In this document: positions 11,812 to 22,485 of the stretch, one piece after another | Numbering within the stretch: position 1 is the first letter of the stretch | Layout of the letters: each line of letters opens with the position of its first letter | Assembly: GCA_036346255.1 (NCBI GenBank) | Contig: CM070628.1 | Location: 5,719,840 to 5,783,839, forward strand | Direction of reading: 5' to 3' | Length of the DNA: 64,000 nt | Origin: Ampelocalamus luodianensis | Lineage: Eukaryota; Streptophyta; Magnoliopsida; Poales; Poaceae | Notes under the pieces: model-generated | What the model was told of the DNA's origin: nothing | Databases searched by the model: none | Seen by the model: only the letters and a program-made list of their open reading frames with translations | Translations under genes and position numbers: made by a program

Positions 11812-11959
11812 AGCCCCTCGCGGTCGAGGTCTGCTTCGCCATGGCTGAAACCGCGCCATTCTCCTGTAAGGTCCAGCACATCGCCCTCCGCCGTGGCGGC
11901 GTTGTTGGTGCGGCGGTCCTTCCTCTCTTGGCGGTGTTACTGCGGGGGCTCTGGGCGCC

Positions 11960-12177
11960 GTGCGCTTTAATGGTGTTGGTGCACGCTGTGTTGATGGCGG
12001 CTAGCGCTGCCATGCGCCGTAATGGCGTTGGGCGCGCTTGCGCCGTTATTGACGCGCCATAATGGCATCGTTGTTCGCACGGCGCCTTCAGAGTGCTAAC
12101 GACGGCGCTTGGGGCGCTGTGCGCCGTTACTAATGACGCGTGTGGCGCCCGTTGAGCTCCCTGGGTGGCTATAAGTA
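11960..12177 (+). promoter_or_regulatory. Putative promoter of the opposite-strand gene in element B
   Basis: TATAAGTA lies at 12170-12177, 91 bp before an ATG at 12268. Upstream, gcgccgtta followed by a tgacgcg phrase occurs at 12040 and 12121, with a weaker match near 12014. The repeated motif suggests a promoter array. It points away from the 3' LTR, opposite to gag-pol transcription. Confidence 0.55.
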
Positions 12178-12267
12178 GCCACCACCCCCCTTTTGTGGGG
12201 CTTATGCTGCTGCCCTACTTACTTTTTCAAACGTTTGCGCGCCTTGCTGCGTTGTACTTTTCGCAAG

Positions 12268-13294
12268 ATGACGAAGCGAGGCAAGGATGCTGCGGTAGAA
12301 TCGTCTTATACGAGTGACCTCGGGAGGTCGACGGTGACGGAGGCAGTGCTCCGGACGCTCGTGGAGGAGGGCAAGCTGGAGAGCGTGAGGAAAGTTCGAG
12401 TTCCCGGGACGGAGATGGTGTCGTTGCCCCGAGCCGACGAGGCAGTAGTTTTTGTTGCCTTTCTTGACACCGGGTTGCGATTCCCGTGCATGAACTCGTG
12501 AGAGACGTCTGCCGCACATGACGTGTAGAGTCAGACAACTTACCCCCAACTCGGTTGTTAAGTTGGGGGGTCTTCGAGTGGATGCTTCGGGCGGCCGGGG
12601 CTGCGGGCAAGGCCCGTCTTTTCGCGTTCTTGCACGATGCACGTTGTCAGCCGAAAAAGAACAGCGACGGAGAGACAATGAACTTTGGCAGCGTCAATTT
12701 TCAACCGAGGTCGCGCTGCCAAATGTACCTACCTGCTCCGGCGGCACCGAACAGGTGGGAGACGGCCTGGACGCGAAGATGGTTCTACCATACCTACGCG
12801 CCGGGGGATGGTCTGCTGTCGCGAGGTGGCCTGATACAGCCTATCGCCAGCCCCGACATCGAGCTAACGGCGAGAGAGGAGGCCCATCTGCGCCTCCTTC
12901 TGGATGTGACGAGGCGATTCTCCACACGAGATTTGGTGGAGGAGTTTTGCGCCTTCGGTCTTTGGCCGTTGGCGCGGGACTGGGAAGTTGAGCGGGGCAC
13001 CACCGGCTCTGGGCACCCCACCCTTATTGTGAGGGGGCACGAAGGTATAACCTTTGGTGTAGGCTTCGGTTGGGTTTTGGATGGTGACTTACGTTTTGTT
13101 TGCTGCAGCCGTGTCGATTGCCGGCGAGTCGCGGCGGGCGAGATACTTTCGCACGATACGGCGAGGAGCATGCGAGGCGGTGCCTGGTTGTGCGGGAGGG
13201 GCGGTTGAACCGGGCGTATCCTGCCTCGGTTCGCCTTGCTAATCGGCCCGACCCGGAGGCCAAGAAGAAGAAGCGTGCCCACGGCCGAGATTGA
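12268..13294 (+). pseudogene. Opposite-strand ORF of element B, first part; resembles the 'putative gypsy type transposon' (PF04195-like) family
   Basis: From ATG 12268 the frame reads MTKRGKDAAVESSYTSDLG and continues to ADEAVVFVAFLDTGLRFPC, the N-terminal block of a grass protein family annotated 'putative gypsy type transposon'. It is then broken by frameshifts. The conserved block resumes at 12555-13040 in another frame (GVFEWMLRAAGAAGKARLFA, later TRRFSTRDLVEEFCAFGLWP) and ends near IVRGHEG. A possible intron runs 13044-13107 (GTATAA...CTGCAG), after which a basic segment RRCLVVREGRLNRAYPAS runs to PEAKKKKRAHG. The function of the family is unknown. Identification is from the recalled family pattern; a profile search would settle it. 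Confidence 0.6.
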
Positions 13295-14801
13295 GGGGCG
13301 GCCGCTTTTGGTGGCCTCTGCGTGTTGCCGCGCTTCACGACATTCTTCGCCGATCCGCCGAGGCCGAGGGATCGCGGCATGCTTCGAAGAGGCCGGCGGT
13401 GGACCCTTCGGGCCGGTCGAAGTTTTCTGGGTTTGCTTCGAATGCTGATCCCTCCGGTCCTCACGACGCGTCAAGTGCGGGAGGGAGTCCGACTGTGGTG
13501 GCTGAGCGAACCACCTCGCAGGTGCGGTGAGCGGTTGGCTCGTTTAATGTTGTCAGGTTAGATACCGACGAATCCTCCGGGCCGAGCACGCCGTTGAATG
13601 CCTACGGGGGCCAGGATGCTGCGAACGAGGTGCCACCTACCCCTCGGGTGCCGCACGGTGAGTTGTTACCGGCGGGTTGTTTGGTGGTTATTTTGCTTGA
13701 TGTTGATGCTTTTAAAGGCTTCGTTATTGCAGCGAATGACGTCATGCCGGAGGGCGGGGTTGGCGGGGGAGGTTCTGGCCCTGTTGCCTCCGGAGGAGGG
13801 CAGTCCGGGGGTGGCCAGTCAGGGGAGCATGGCTCTGCTCACCCTTCAGGTATGGTGGACGTGGGTCCTATGTGCCGCGCTGATTTTGGCGTTAGCGAGG
13901 GAGCGTCGTAGGTTTGCGGAGCTGTGGCGGATTTTGCTTCGCCGCCACTGCTTCGCGAGCTCTTTGCGCGGATGACTTTGCCCGACATGCTTCGAGGCAT
14001 CGAGGCGAACGCCGTAAAGGTATGCTGTTTTTTTTGGGTGCCTCGCTAAGCCGCTTTGTCTGCGCAGACCATTATGCTGGTGAGGGCCCTTAATGGTGAC
14101 ATTGCGTCGGGCTTCGCCAAGATCCAAAAGCAGGTTGAGGACGGGCACGCTCGGAACGAGGTGCTTACCGGTGAGCGTGATGCTTTGGCCCTTCGGGTGC
14201 AAGCCCTGGAGGAGCAAGTGAAGGATCTGCGGGGCGAGAAGGTGGTGCTGGAAGAGGAGGTTCGCACCGAGCGTGAGCTGTCAGGCTCCATTGGGCTTGC
14301 CGCTTGGCGAGCCATGGAGGTCGCCGAGGTGCCGTGTTGACACTTGGTGTCGCCCCCGCGAGGTGCCATCGCCCTGAGATGGACATCACCTTCCGCCGCC
14401 TTGAGCGTCTTTGGGAAGTGTTTGTCCGGCCGCCGCCGCGATGGTGACCATTGCGCGAAGGTCGCTGGTCCGCGACACTCGCCTCCTCGACAAGGCGGCC
14501 GCGCCGTGATTTGATGGCCTTGCGGCGGGGTCGCGCGGTGGCGACTCCGAGGAAACGGCGGCCGCGAGGAACCGTACGAGGAAGGCCAGGAGGGCCCTAC
14601 TTCAGGATTACTGGTCCTTGCGCAGTCATGACGACGCGACGGAGTCCTTGCGGGTGGCCCATACGGCGGAGAAAGGAAGGGCCCCCGCGGCCTCGGCGGA
14701 AGATGCACGTGTCGACAAGCGGGGGTCCACCCCACACGATAAGGTGTGACCCCCCGCCTCTTTGGTTCTAGTTAGTGTAGTGCCTTCGCAATGTTTTTTT
14801 T
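13295..14801 (+). pseudogene. Opposite-strand gene of element B, middle part with coiled coil
   Basis: Three open blocks in different frames. 13594-13911 is Gly/Val-rich. 14056-14340 is a clear heptad-rich coiled coil (QKQVEDGHARNEVLTGERDA, LRVQALEEQVKDLRGEKVVL) ending at a TGA. 14341-14801 has no convincing protein. GTATGC (14020) and TGCGCAG (ending 14067) look like an intron of only 48 bp, which is short for plants. I do not recognise the protein; the coiled coil suits a structural or self-associating protein. Frame breaks make this copy non-functional unless they are assembly errors. Confidence 0.45.
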
Positions 14802-15437
14802 GTGTCGCTCCACTTTTGCTTTGCCGTAGGGAGCGTTTTGTACAAGAGCAACCTCTTTTTGTGTAAGACCCTCGTTTTAAATGAAATGTTTGGACAATGG
14901 CGTGATTTGTTTGTTTGGAAATGCGCTTCGTATGCTCAGGGCGAAGGGTTGCTGGTCAAGCGAGTCGCCGGACGGGGTCCCCCTCCGTCCGATGTGCGAA
15001 GTATTAAGAGGGGCGCCGGTCGCCGAGGCTCCAAGGACGAGCGGGGCGTGCTGTCCGTTTGGCCTTTGCAATTGTGCTATCGGGGAGCTATTTATCACGG
15101 CGCGAAGTGGCAGCGTTGGAAGCTAGCGAACCCTGCTGGTTATATGAGGGAGTTCCATCGTGCCCGTAAGAGGAAGGCGGCCGAGGTGCACGAAGAGATT
15201 TGGGCATTCTGGAGGCGCCGCAAGGCGACGACTGCCGGTGCCGGTGCTGATCCCCTTACGTCGTGTGCTGAGTCAGCTCCTCCGCATGCTGTTTTTTCAA
15301 GTGATAGTTCCTCGGAGTCCTTGGATGAGCTCGAAGCAACGCAGGGGGAATTAGCGAGGCCGCTGGCATCCGGGGCGTCAGACGAGGAGCTGCTTGAGTG
15401 GGCTACGCGCAGAGTGGAGTGGGACTTTGTCCCGTAA
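14802..15437 (+). CDS. Opposite-strand ORF of element B, last part, 211 aa at most
   Basis: The longest intact block of the opposite-strand unit ends at TAA 15435-15437. It has a central segment rich in Trp and basic residues (YHGAKWQRWKLANPAGYMRE, FHRARKRKAAEVHEEIWAFW) followed by an acidic Ser-rich tail (SSDSSSESLDELEATQGE). The first ATG is not proven to be the start, since this is probably the 3' exon of the gene beginning at 12268. No known domain. Poly(A)-signal motifs follow 62 and 95 bp after the stop. Confidence 0.5.
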   Translation: MSLHFCFAVGSVLYKSNLFLCKTLVLNEMFGQWRDLFVWKCASYAQGEGLLVKRVAGRGPPPSDVRSIKRGAGRRGSKDERGVLSVWPLQLCYRGAIYHGAKWQRWKLANPAGYMREFHRARKRKAAEVHEEIWAFWRRRKATTAGAGADPLTSCAESAPPHAVFSSDSSSESLDELEATQGELARPLASGASDEELLEWATRRVEWDFVP

Positions 15438-15471
15438 GCGTATTATTGTTGTAAATTTTTATCGGCGAAAC

Positions 15472-15537
15472 TTTGTTGTATGTTGTTGAGATATGCTGAA
15501 TAAAGATGTTGTATGTTGTTGAGATATGCTGAATAAA
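15472..15537 (+). terminator. Duplicated poly(A) signal of the opposite-strand gene
   Basis: A 33-bp unit containing gagatatgctgaataaaga is repeated in tandem, placing AATAAA at 15499-15504 and 15532-15537, just after the stop codon at 15437. The orientation fits the plus-strand gene, not gag-pol. Confidence 0.6.
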
Positions 15538-15684
15538 GATCAACTATAACTTATCCCTACAACTTGTGCCTCGTGAGATGTTTAGATATGTTTTTTTATT
15601 TTATTACGAGGGGGAGGGTACCGAGGGGGTATATGGTGCTTTGGGGATCGTCCCCCTAGCTTCTTTTGATAGGGCTTCGGAGAG

Positions 15685-15689
<5 letters not shown>

Positions 15690-15750
<61 letters not shown>

Positions 15751-15812
15751 TTATTTATTTATTTCTTTTGATAGGTGAGGGCCCTATACACACACACACA
15801 CACACACACACT
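15690..15812. repeat. Compound microsatellite (AT)n-(TTTA)n ... (CA)n
   Basis: (AT)n runs from about 15690 to 15746, then ttta units to about 15764; after a short gap (CA)n covers about 15787-15811. It lies inside element B between the opposite-strand gene and the integrase end. Confidence 0.95.
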
Positions 15813-16215
15813 ATATTTGCGTAGGTGAAGCGCGCTCGTCTCTCCCTACCTTCTTCACCGGGCCGAAGGCCATGCGCGTGTCTGCTCATACGCCGGGCCA
15901 TCGGGGACCTCGGTGTGCACCGGGGCAAAGGCCATGCGCGTGTCTTGTTTTTACACACCGGTCCTCGGGGACCTCGGTGTCTTGCACCCGTCCCGGGGAC
16001 CTTGTGCACCGGCCAAGGCCATACGCGGTGTCTTGTTCTATACACCCGGCCCTCGGGGCACATCGGTCCGCGGACCACTCCGCGATTCTTTTTTATATTG
16101 CATTGGCACAAAATGCGCAAAAGAGATTTACACATGATCTTACAAACCCCCCTTCGATTCTTTTATGGGGTTGGTTTTTTGTCCGGTCGCAGCCAGGATT
16201 GTTAGAACGCTGTGT

Positions 16216-17324
16216 TCAGGGGTAGAACTTTCGGAGACTCTTGGCGTTCCATGTGTGATCGAGCTGCTGTCCTTCGAGTGTAGCTATGTGGTAGGATCCT
16301 GCCCTTGTGCTTTCTGTGATAATGTAGGGTCCTTCCCATTTAGACTGCAGCTTGCCGACTATCGCTGGGTTTGCCACCCGCTTTAGGACCATGTCTCCTG
16401 GTGCGAGGGGGCGAGCCCGGACTTTCTTATTATATGCCTTCGCGATGCCTGCTGTGTACCTTGCCATGTTTGAGATGGCCTGCACGCGGTGTTCTTCTAC
16501 TGTATCCAGGGAAACTTCGCGGCCTTCCGGATTGTCGGCTTGGCTTGCTCGGAGGGACTTGGTGGTGAGTTCTGCAGGGGTCATGGCTTCGTCGCCGAAG
16601 ACGAGCTTGAATGGGGAAAAACCAGTGGCCCTGGTTGGCGAAGTACGGAGTGCCCACAAGGCTTTTTGTAGTTCTTCGGGCCATAATCCTTTGGCAAGCC
16701 CACCAGGCGTTTGTTGAGACCCGCCGATATGTTGCTGTTTGCCCTTTCGACTGCTCCATTGGACTCCGGGTGTCCGACGGATGTGAAGCATATGGTGACC
16801 CCCAATCCTTCGCAAAATGACCTGAAGGTCGCGGAGTCGAACTGTGTGCCATTGTCGGTGACTAAGTCGCGAGGTACTCCGTACCTACAGATGATGTTCC
16901 TCCAGACGAAGCGCTGGGCTACTCGTGTTGTTATTTTTGGTACTGGCTCGGCTTCTATCCATCTTGAGAAGTATTCGATGGCTACGAAGGCGAAGCGCAG
17001 GTTGCCTTTTGCCGCTGGGAAGGGGCCGATGATGTCGAGGTCCCATCTTGCGAAGGGCCATACCGACGGTAAGGGATGTAGCGGGGGGGGAGCTTTCGGG
17101 TTATTGCTGACCCATTGGCACCCTTGGCAGTGCTGGACGAGGTGTTGTGCGTCGCGCAACGCCGTTGGCCAGTAAAAACCTTGTCGGAAGGCTTTGGCGA
17201 CGATGCTTCGTGGGGCCTGGTGTGTTCCGCAGGCCCCCTCGTGTATTTCCGAGAAGGTGTTGGCCTTCCTTCTGTGAAATGCATCGCAGGAGAGGGGTGC
17301 AAACGCCTCCTTTGTATAGATCAC
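16216..17324 (-). pseudogene. Integrase of element B, frameshifted
   Basis: The minus strand shows an HHCC zinc region (HEGACGTHQAPRS ... HCQGCQW) and the catalytic triad in context: WDLDIIGPFP, VTDNGTQFDS and NGAVERAN. It then changes frame near 16640 and continues as DEAMTPAELTTKSLRASQ to a C-terminal WEGPYIITE ... KSLRKFYP and stop at 16216. Integrase inserts the cDNA into the host genome. The frameshift disables this copy. An upstream shift (near 17290) separates it from the RNase H frame. Confidence 0.9.
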
Positions 17325-18300
17325 CGTTGACGAGGTGGTAATTCTTGACTCGGTATTTGAGGCGTTTTGCTTCTATTGGGTCATCTGGTTCGCCGCTTGT
17401 TAGGTAAGCGACAATGATGTTGCGCCAATCTGTGGTGTCAATGTGTGCCACGTGGCATGCTTTTCCTGGCGATGCCTTGGTAGGTTTAGCACCCTTCGGC
17501 TTGAGGGCACCTAGCGCTCCGGGCGGAGCCCCTAGTGCTCGGGGCGGAGCCCCTGGTGCTCCGATTGAGGTAGCGGTCGCCTCGTCCGAGGCGGAAGGTT
17601 TGTTGAGTATCTCATAGAAGACTTCTGGTGGTGGGCGGTCATTGGAACTGGCCATATTTGCGAGTCGGTCGGCTGCTTCGTTCGCGCTCCTGGGTATCGC
17701 CTGGACGGTGATACCGAGGAACCCCTTAGCAATGGCTCGTACTGCCGCGAGGTATCGAGCCATTTCGGGGTCCCTTGTTTCGAATGTCTTGTCGAAGTGT
17801 CCCGCCATGAGGCGCGAGTCACTTTTCACGACTACTCGCTTGGCTCCTAGTTCCTTCGCTCGGCGGAGTCCTAGGAGGAGAGCCTCGTGTTCCGAGGCGT
17901 TGTTTGTTGTGGCGAAGTTGAGTCGCGCGGTGTGTGATACGCTCCGACCATCTGGTGAGATGAGAATGGCGGCGCCTCGCCCCGTGGCGCACTGTGAGCC
18001 GTCGGTGTCTGATATCCATGGTGTGTCGATGGCATTGGCTGGCTGCTCCGTTTGAGGGGTCCATTTGGCTACGAAGTCAGCCAATGATTGGGATTTGATT
18101 GTGGTGCGTGGAGCGAACGTGATGTCGAAGGGCGCGAGCTCCGCGGTCCATTTGCCGACGCGCCCGGAGGCATCTTTGTTTCGCAACATCAGAGCCAGGG
18201 GGTACGAAGTTGGTATTGTGATTGCATGTGCGAGGAAATAATGGCGAAGCTTGCGCGAGGCCATCAGAAGGGCGTATGCTAGCTTTTCCAGCTCCGTGTA
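17290..18300 (-). pseudogene. Additional RNase H and linker of element B pol
   Basis: An open frame contains ISDTDGSQCATGRGAAILIS, then ASEHEALLLGLRRAKELGAK, then VVVKSDSRL and SANEAADRLANMAS, the D-E-D-D pattern of archaeal-type RNase H typical of Tat-lineage elements. Upstream RYTELEKLAYAL is the end of the ordinary gypsy RNase H. A Pro/Ala/Gly stretch made of short repeats (about 17505-17565) follows. The frame differs from RT and integrase, so the polyprotein is broken here. Confidence 0.85.
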
Positions 18301-18302
18301 CC

Positions 18303-19484
18303 TTATCTTCGCCCCCTAGAGTGCTTCGGAGACATAGTAGACGGGTCGCTGTCCGTCTTCTTCTTGGACGAGGACCGCACTAACCGCGGAGGCGGATGCG
18401 GCGAGATACAACAGGAGCTGCGCTCCTGGCCTCGGGCTGGTGAGGCTAGGTAGCCGGGCGAGATATTCCTTGAGTTCCTGGAATGCGTGTTGTCACTCCT
18501 CCGTCCATCGAATGGCTCCGCGCCTCGAAGGGTCTTGAAGAATGGTAGGGCCCGCTCTGCCGAGCGGGACAAGAATCGGCTGAGGGCTGCGAGGCGTCCT
18601 GTAAGCTTTTGTACTTCTCGGGCGCTACAGGGTGGTTGCATTTCTTGTATGGCCCTGATTTTCTCTGGGTTTGCTTCGATTCCTCTATTCGAGATGAGGA
18701 ATCCTAACAGTTTTCCTGCTCTGACACCGAAGGCACATTTCTCCAGATTGAGCTTGATTCCCTCTGCTCGAAGGCTGGCGAAAGTTTCTTGTAGGTCCCC
18801 GGGGTGGGAACTCGCGAGCTTGCTTTTTACCACGATATCGTCGACATATGCTTCGACGTTCCTGCTGAGCTGTCCGGCGAGGACTCTTGTGATAAGGCGT
18901 GTAAATATTGCTCCTGCATTCTTCAACCCGAAGGGCATGCGGTGGTAACAGTAGGTGCCCATGGGGGTAATAAAGGCGGTTTTTGCTTCATCTTCTTTGG
19001 CCATGAATATCTGGTGGTATCCAGAGTATGCGTCGAGGAAGCTCATAAGCTCGCACCCCGAGGTGGCGTCTACTAATTGGTCGATGCGTGGTAAGGGGAA
19101 GTCATCCTTAGGGCATGCTTTGTTGAGGTCGGTGAAGTCGACGCACATGCGCCACTGGCCCGTGCTTTTTTGGATGAGGACGGGGTTGGCGAGCCATTCG
19201 GAGTGCTTGATTTCGCGAATCACGCCGGCTGTGAGGAGGTTGGCTATCTCCTTCTTTGCTGCTTCAAGGCGTTCAGGCGTCATGCACAGGAGCTTCTGCT
19301 GCTTTAGGGTTGCGTTTGGTCGGATAGCCAGCCGGTGCTCGATCGTATTCCTGGCCACGCCCGGGATGTCTTTGGGACTCCACGCGAAGATGTCGGCGTT
19401 GTCGCGTAGCACCCGGAGGATGCCACTATGTTCTTCCTTCATGAGTTCTGCTCTGAGGGCCACCGTTTTCTCCGGGGCATCGTC
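18303..19484 (-). pseudogene. Reverse transcriptase of element B
   Basis: The minus strand carries the gypsy RT order: TAGVIREIKHSEWLANPVLI, MCVDFTDLNKACPKDDFPLP, the block ending YHRMPFGLKNAGA, and the active site AYVDDIVVK (about 18826-18852). After FFKTLRGAEPFDG the frame shifts near 18500 and the rest of the ORF is out of frame. It is in the same frame as the upstream protease ORF, separated only by a TGA at 19487-19485. Confidence 0.92.
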
Positions 19485-20326
19485 TCAGAGGGGCACCCTT
19501 TGAAGCTGTCCCTCCGGCTTTGCCTTCGGGGCCCATTTGCCGACCGGAGCCCTGCTTTGTTGCCCCGCAGTCGTCTCGATTGCGTGGACGCGTCGAGCAT
19601 GCGGGCCCGGCTCCATTTCGGCCCGGCGAGCGAGATGTTGGTTGGCCCGTATCGTAATGACGCCTTCGTGCGCAGGGATATTCATGCATAGGTAGTTGTG
19701 ATGCGCTATTGCGCCGAAGGTGTTGAGGGTGGCCCTCCCGAGGATGGCGTTGTACTGATATGGCATTTCGACAACGTCGAAAGTTATTGTCTCCGTGCGA
19801 GCTGCCCGGCCGTTGCCAAACGTGACGGGTAGGGAAATCTGACCCAAGGCCGTGACGGGCTTTCCCCCGAAGCCCACCAGCGGGATGCCCGGTGGTGACA
19901 AGCGATCTCTGGGGATCATCATTTTGTCGAAGGCTTCTACGAAGAGGAGGTCCGCCGAGCTCCCGCCGTCCACGAGGACCCGCCTGACTTCGCAGCTGGC
20001 GATGCTGGCGGAGATAACGAGGGGGTCCTGATGAGGAAAGTGTATACCACGCGCGTCTTCTGGCCCGAATGTTATGGACACCTCAGAGTAACGAGGTGGC
20101 AAGGAGGCTGGCTCTGTGGCCACATGGTGGATTTGCCGCACGTAGGCGCGGCGTTGTCTCTTCGATGCTATACCCAGTGAGGACCCACCGGTGATCATGT
20201 TGATGATCCTCTGGGCTGGCCCGCCGTGGCCGCCTTCTATGCGCGGGCGTGGCGGTGGGGCTGGCAGTAGATTCCCCGCTTCCTTTCGATCTTCGTGCTC
20301 AGCTAGGTGCTGACTGCGATGCATGT
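19485..20326 (-). pseudogene. Gag C-terminus and protease of element B
   Basis: The element B part starts at MHRSQHLAEHEDRKEAGN and runs through GHGGPAQRIINMITGGSS to the aspartic protease core RRVLVDGGSSADLLFVEA and ILGRATLNTFGAI. The frame stays open until a TGA (19487-19485) in a VPL*DDAPEKT context that is probably a CGA-to-TGA change, after which RT continues in the same frame. The reading frame is open upstream into the LTR of element A, where an artificial ATG occurs (20372). Confidence 0.85.
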
Positions 20327-22433
20327 TGCGGAGATCATGTGGATATGATCCTAATCTTAGTGTGTTGAACAATTGGCAAAAGTGTTGAGGTGTTGGGAGA
20401 AACCCTCATTTTCGGTGAAGTTCTGTCTTTGTCGTGCGAGGCGTCCGACCGCCATGGTGGCGGCCGACCGGCCGTCTTTGGTTATTTTGTGTGAGTGGTC
20501 GCGGTCCGAGCCGTAGGGCAGTGGTCCGACCGCCGTTGTGGCGGTCGACCGGCCACACGAGCGGTCAGACCGACCATGGAAGTGGCTTTGGATTTTTGAG
20601 CTGGGCCAAAAATAGAGGGTGTAGGCAAGAGAGGAGGTTCTACTACTCTTGGTCCCATAATTTTTGGAGCCTCCAGGCAAAAGTTCTATTCGTTTGAAAT
20701 TTCCAGAGGTTGCGGATTTGATCTTTGAAATTTTGGCTAAGTCTCAGGTGGCGGTCCGACGCCAAGAGTGGCGATCCTCAATTTTCACTTAACTTGTCGG
20801 CCCGTGGCGCGATGGTTGCTTGTTAGGTCAAGTTCATGGGTTTCATTGCATATGTGTTGCATGATGCATGTTTTGACTAACGTGGGTCAAGTTGTGAAGA
20901 ACTTGTTCCCGGCTTCGATTTGCTTGTCTATTGTTGTGCAAAGTTGCTTGGTGGTCAACGACGGTCAACGGCGAGGATGATCGGACTAGGCTTGGAGAGC
21001 GAGGTTCGAACGATCGACGATGCGGGTGAAGTCATTGACTCAAGCTTGGTGCAAGATGGACAAAGGTGACCGAACAGGCGATTCGGTGCGATCGTTGGAC
21101 TGCGGCGTGGGGTCGTGCAAGTACCATGGTGGTTTCGGTGGGAGCCGGATGGGAGAGACTTGCCGACATGATGAGAGCCGTTTGATCAACCTACACGTGG
21201 CATGAGCGTTTAGTGTGCCGACAACTGGACTCGGTCTTGGAGAAGGACCGAGAAGGGTATTTTGGTAATTTTACCAAATACCGCCTTGGTTACCTTTTGC
21301 CAACCCGCGGCGCAAGACAGTGCGTTGGAGAAGCGGATTAGGTCAAGAGGAGATGAAGACGGCGCTTTAAAATGCGTGCGTGTGTGACCCGTTTGTGTTG
21401 GGCCTTAACGGGAGCCCATTAGGGTTATTTCTCTAGAAGGTCTAGGCCTCACTATATAAGGAGGGGGTGCTGCCCAGCAGCCCCCTAACCCTTAGATATC
21501 TAAACCCTAATTTATGTTGTTAGGGGAGGAGAGAAGAGTGGAGGCTCTAGGGTTCTAAGATTGGATTGAGTGTGTGCTCACGTGGTGAGCTTTGTCCTCC
21601 TAGATTGGAGTGGCTGTAAACAACAATCATCCATCTATCCAAATCAATCCAACATATTTCACAAGATGAATCTCTATTTCGTTTTTGTGTTCATCCTCTT
21701 TATTTGAGATTTTGGGGGTTTCTTTGATCTGTGAGTTTTTGCTTGGTTTCTTCTCTTGATCTAGCTTGTTGTGACATGTGGGAACACATCTAGGATCATC
21801 TTGATCATCAATCACCCACGAGCAAGTTTCAAGATCAAGTTTTCGTTTTTGCTCGGTTTTGAACCCTCCTTCGGTAAATTGGAAAAATGTCAAAACTTTG
21901 AAATAGATCTACTCAATCGTTGCTTGGAATAGGTTCCTAATATCCTTAGGAAGGTGTGTTCCAAATTTGGTCAAGTTTGGCCTTGTAGATCAAAAGTTAA
22001 ACCGATTTTAGTTTCGGTTTTGGCCGATTTTTCTGCTCATCGTGCTAGAGGTCGATCATCCCACCGAGAGGTCGATCATTAGCAAATCGGTCGATCGCCC
22101 GTGTGAGAGGTCCGACCGCTAGGCAAAATATTCGACCCGATTTCGAGAGGTCAGACCGCTAGGCAAATCGGTCAGACCGCCCGTGTGAGAGGTCTCGCCG
22201 CTAGGCAAAATATTCGACCCGATTTCTAAGAGGTCGACCGCCGAGACTCGTGATTTAAGTTTTGTTGATTCTATTTCGGGTTTTGATTGATTCAATACAA
22301 GTCTTCCATCGTGCTTGTTGATTGATCTTCATAGCTTTCATAGCTATTGAGTAAACATCGTGTTGAATCCGATCGCTGTGAAAAAGTTGAGCGTGCTCCT
22401 ATTCACCCCCTCTAGTCGTCTTCCGGTCCAACA
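20327..22433 (+). repeat. 5' LTR of element A
   Basis: TATATAAG at 21453-21460 is a good TATA box. Two clusters of GGTC.GACC palindromes lie at about 20440-20580 (upstream) and 22040-22250 (downstream). It matches 25646-27780 throughout, with many single-base indels. Confidence 0.93.
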
Positions 22434-22435
22434 AG

Positions 22436-22449
22436 TGGTATTAGAGCCA
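22436..22449 (+). other. Primer-binding site of element A
   Basis: TGGTATTAGAGCCA begins two bases after the LTR end. It is the usual copia-type site complementary to the 3' end of initiator tRNA-Met, with one C-to-T difference from TGGTATCAGAGCC. Confidence 0.92.
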
Positions 22450-22485
22450 AGTTTGCTCTTTTGTGATCTTAACCGATCTTTGAGC

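Noticed and set aside
11437..11859. Pro/Arg/Gly/Ser-rich ORFs on both strands in the LTRs of element B (also near 29222-29803)
   Set aside because: They arise from a 21-22 bp minisatellite that stays open in all frames.
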